From contig JAHIPE010000120.1 in the NCBI GenBank assembly GCA_018894655.1, forward strand, positions 1 to 7,018: a DNA stretch of 7,018 nt, in the 5' to 3' direction. Shown one piece after another: positions 5,469-7,018 of this stretch. The position numbers and the translations under genes were made by a program. Position 1 is the first letter of the stretch. The number at the start of each line of letters is the position of its first letter. Origin of the DNA: Actinomycetota bacterium. Its GTDB lineage: Bacteria; Actinomycetota; Geothermincolia; Fen-727; Anoxymicrobiaceae. A model generated the notes under the pieces. The model saw nothing but the letters and a program-made list of their open reading frames with translations, was not told the DNA's origin and ran no database searches.

Positions 5469-6185
5469 CTACCAGACCAGGTTCTCAGGGTCTTCCGGGT
5501 TCTCGTTTATCTCGATGGAGGATATCTCACCGCTGTGAAGGCGCACCACCGTGTCAGCCATCTGGGCGATAGCGGAGTTGTGGGTCACCACCAGGAAGTT
5601 GCAGTTTTCCTGCCGGGAGACGTCGCGCATAAGGCGCAGGATCATTATGCCGGTGTAGAAGTCCAGTTCGCCGGTCGGCTCGTCGCACAGGACCACCGGC
5701 GGGCGCTTCGCCAGGGCTCGTGCTACCGCCACCCGCTGCTGCTCTCCGCCGGAAAGCTGGCTGGGGAAGTGGTTGGCCCGGTCTCCCAGCCCGACCTGCT
5801 CCAGGACCTCCAGCGCGGACCCCCTGGTCTCCTTGGGGACCAGGTCCAGCGCGAAGTCGACGTTCTCGCGAGCGGTAAGGGTTGGGATGAGGTTGAAGAA
5901 CTGGAAGATGAAGCCGACCGTATTGCGGCGGAACTTGGTCAACTCCTTCTCGCTCAGCTCCGAGATGTCGTTCCCCCCGATTACTATCGTGCCGCTGGTC
6001 GGTGAGTCGATGCCACCGATGCAGTTGAGCAAGGTGGTCTTGCCGGAGCCGCTGGGGCCCAGGACGACAACGAACTTGCCCTTGGGTATGGTCAGGTCTA
6101 CCTCTCTCAAGGCCCTGACCTCGATCTCGCCCATCTGGTATGTCTTTGACACCTTCTCAAGTCGAACCGTTACATTATCGTCCAA
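5469..6185 (-). CDS. ABC transporter ATP-binding protein (MacB/LolD/FtsE-like)
   Basis: A 238-residue ATPase subunit of the MacB/LolD/FtsE type, which powers lipoprotein, lipid, peptide or antibiotic export or envelope remodelling with an FtsX-like permease. All motifs are present: Walker A GPSGSGKTT (43-51), Q-loop Gln95 in FIFQFFNLIPTLTARENV, signature LSGGEQQRVAVARAL (144-158), Walker B VVLCDEP with Glu169, D-loop TGELD (171-175) and switch His202 in VVTHN. TTG is the start, since GGAGGAG lies four bases upstream and no ATG or GTG is nearby. The C-terminal tail is acidic (SIEINENPEDPENLVW). No permease gene is adjacent: downstream is the convergent DUF192 gene, upstream the divergent response regulator. 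It therefore must work with a permease encoded elsewhere, or the partner has been lost. Substrate is unknown. Confidence 0.93.
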   Translation of the reverse strand: MDDNVTVRLEKVSKTYQMGEIEVRALREVDLTIPKGKFVVVLGPSGSGKTTLLNCIGGIDSPTSGTIVIGGNDISELSEKELTKFRRNTVGFIFQFFNLIPTLTARENVDFALDLVPKETRGSALEVLEQVGLGDRANHFPSQLSGGEQQRVAVARALAKRPPVVLCDEPTGELDFYTGIMILRLMRDVSRQENCNFLVVTHNSAIAQMADTVVRLHSGEISSIEINENPEDPENLVW

Positions 6186-6196
6186 CGCTCTCCTCC

Positions 6197-6210
6197 GTAA
6201 GCCTGCTTAC
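6197..6210. promoter_or_regulatory. Perfect dyad in the leader of the ABC ATPase gene
   Basis: GTAAGC-CT-GCTTAC is a perfect 6-bp inverted repeat next to the SD (GGAGGAG, minus strand 6195-6189) and downstream of the candidate promoter. It could be a repressor operator or a small leader hairpin that affects ribosome access. On the plus strand it is followed by CCA and seven Ts, so terminator-like action on rightward read-through is another option. Confidence 0.4.
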
Positions 6211-6232
6211 CCATTTTTTTACTGTCCTGCCT

Positions 6233-6261
6233 ATGCTAGTTTCGTTGCGCCCGTTGGTCAA
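6233..6261 (-). promoter_or_regulatory. Sigma70-like promoter for the ABC ATPase gene
   Basis: On the minus strand, TTGACC (6261-6256; 5 of 6 to consensus) and TAGCAT (6238-6233; 4 of 6) are separated by exactly 17 bases. This places transcription start about 40 bases before the TTG codon. It is the best-formed promoter in the window apart from the isolated TATAAT boxes. Confidence 0.5.
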
Positions 6262-6291
6262 GCGCTGCCCGGCCCACCCAGCGACCTCAGG

Positions 6292-6320
6292 TTAACTTAT
6301 TAGCCGTATTCTGATAAATT
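6292..6320 (+). promoter_or_regulatory. Possible promoter for the response regulator
   Basis: TTAACT (6292-6297; 4 of 6) and TAAATT (6315-6320; 4 of 6) are 17 bases apart, in an AT-rich patch about 95 bases before the response regulator start. The small dyad GGCGT-A-ACGCC lies just downstream, near 6334-6344. Both hexamers are weak, so this is a candidate only. Confidence 0.25.
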
Positions 6321-6415
6321 GATAAGGAAAAGTGGCGTAACGCCCGTTATCATTAAGCGGGGTTATGTGCCGTACGGAGGTTCCCGGTTTCCCGCCGGAA
6401 GAAACGGAGACCCGG

Positions 6416-6811
6416 ATGCGGAAGAGCAACAAGGATAAGTCCATCAAGATAGCGGTCATAGACGACGATCCGTCCATGGTCAAGGTCCTGCGTATCATGT
6501 TGGCCACGAGCGGTTACGAGGTTGTGGAGGCCTTGAGCGGGGTGAAGGGGGTCATGATCGTAAAGGGGGAGTCGCCCGACCTGGTGCTCCTTGACATCAT
6601 GATGCCGGATGTGGATGGCTTTGAGGTCTGCCGGAGACTAAAGCTCGACCCTGAAACCAAGGACATCCCGGTTATCTTCGTATCTGCGAAGACCGGTTCG
6701 GAGCACATCGAAATGGGCCTCTCGATGGGGGCCGAGGGTTTCCTGATCAAGCCGTTCGAGCTACAGGAGATCCTGGATAAGATCGAAGAGGTAACAGGCC
6801 CAGGGGCTTGA
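6416..6811 (+). CDS. Single-domain response regulator (CheY-like receiver)
   Basis: A 131-residue protein that is one receiver domain with no output domain. The fold's key residues are present: acidic pocket D16-D17-D18 in IAVIDDDPSMVKVLRIML, phospho-acceptor D60 in DLVLLDIMMPDVDGFEVCRRL, Ser90 in VIFVSAKTG, and Lys112 in FLIKPF. Such proteins act in phosphorelays, chemotaxis-like motility control or by protein-protein contact; the partner kinase is not in the window. ATG at 6416 is chosen because GGAGA lies five bases upstream. An in-frame ATG at 6365 would add 17 residues without receiver similarity. It is divergent from the ABC ATPase gene with about 230 bases between starts. It is followed by the structured region 6811-6911. 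Confidence 0.92.
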   Translation: MRKSNKDKSIKIAVIDDDPSMVKVLRIMLATSGYEVVEALSGVKGVMIVKGESPDLVLLDIMMPDVDGFEVCRRLKLDPETKDIPVIFVSAKTGSEHIEMGLSMGAEGFLIKPFELQEILDKIEEVTGPGA

Positions 6812-6911
6812 CCCGCCAAACTGGCATACATCCGGCGGGTGCCGCCCGGAAGGCGGTACCTGTAGTGGCACCGATGGCGGACCGTTCTACGGGCGGTCCG
6901 GGAGAACTCCC
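6811..6911 (+). repeat. Four consecutive inverted repeats after the response regulator
   Basis: In order: ACCCGCC/GGCGGGT (6811-6817 and 6834-6840), CCGCC/GGCGG (6842-6846 and 6852-6856), GGACCG/CGGTCC (6879-6884 and 6894-6899) and GGGAG/CTCCC (6900-6904 and 6907-6911). None is followed by a T run, so a classical intrinsic terminator is not evident. TACCT (6857-6861) can also pair with AGGTA (6936-6940), enclosing the last two stems. This may be a 3' UTR structure, a Rho-type end, or the leader of the next gene. It matches no riboswitch class I could recognise. Confidence 0.5.
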
Positions 6912-6964
6912 ATCTAAAGTGTTATATTTTCCCTGTAGGTAATCCGGCGAGCTTGGAGTTGCAA

Positions 6965-7018
6965 TTGGAACCAGAGGAAAGGACGGGTCTTCAGAGCGTC
7001 AGTGTAACCCGGTATCAA
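6965..7018 (+). CDS. Possible start of a further gene, cut by the window edge
   Basis: From TTG at 6965 the frame stays open to the end of the window (18 codons, reading MEPEERTGLQSVSVTRYQ). GGAG lies six bases upstream. Other frames here close quickly or lack an SD. The stretch is too short to identify, and the open frame could be chance. Confidence 0.25.
   Translation, partial: MEPEERTGLQSVSVTRYQ

Noticed and set aside
5430..6005. Long open frame on the plus strand opposite the ABC ATPase
   Set aside because: It is the antisense of a gene with every ABC ATPase motif and shows no protein-family features.

Overview
The window is a high-GC bacterial chromosome segment. Its genes use Shine-Dalgarno (SD) sites and sigma70-like promoters, and GTG and TTG starts occur. 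I cannot name the organism. The mix of a YchF GTPase, an HD-GYP-like protein, a pilin-like protein, RadC and a DUF192 protein would suit a free-living, possibly deep-branching Gram-positive lineage, but that is inference.

Layout. The left end (3-908, +) is the 3' part of ychF. It converges on a leftward group (2758 to 951, -): a two-helix membrane protein of unknown function, an overlapping type IV pilin-like protein with an unusual processing site, and a membrane-anchored HD-GYP protein whose HD metal dyad is degraded. Positions 2440-3063 are AT-richer. They lead into a mobile-DNA scar (about 3000-3730) holding the N-terminal half of an IS630-type transposase cut off at a small GCCGGC palindrome, about 200 unassigned bases, and a 164-bp element with 18-bp terminal inverted repeats flanked by TA, which looks like an IS630/mariner-type MITE.

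From 3922 to 5426 (+) runs a compact cluster: radC, a hexapeptide-repeat acyltransferase broken by an internal out-of-frame deletion, and a DUF192 gene whose GTG start overlaps the acyltransferase stop. This converges on an ABC-transporter ATPase (6185-5469, -) with a TTG start, a good promoter and a perfect dyad in its leader, but no permease gene beside it. Divergent from it is a single-domain response regulator (6416-6811, +). It is followed by about 100 bases with four consecutive inverted repeats and possibly the first codons of another gene at the right edge.

How the parts may work together: the pilin, small membrane protein and HD-GYP protein form a plausible surface-appendage or signalling group, and the response regulator may belong to another signalling pathway. 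No complete novel defence or biosynthetic system is visible. The most notable points are the degenerate HD-GYP, the decayed acyltransferase inside a coupled operon, the MITE upstream of radC, and the structured region after the response regulator.
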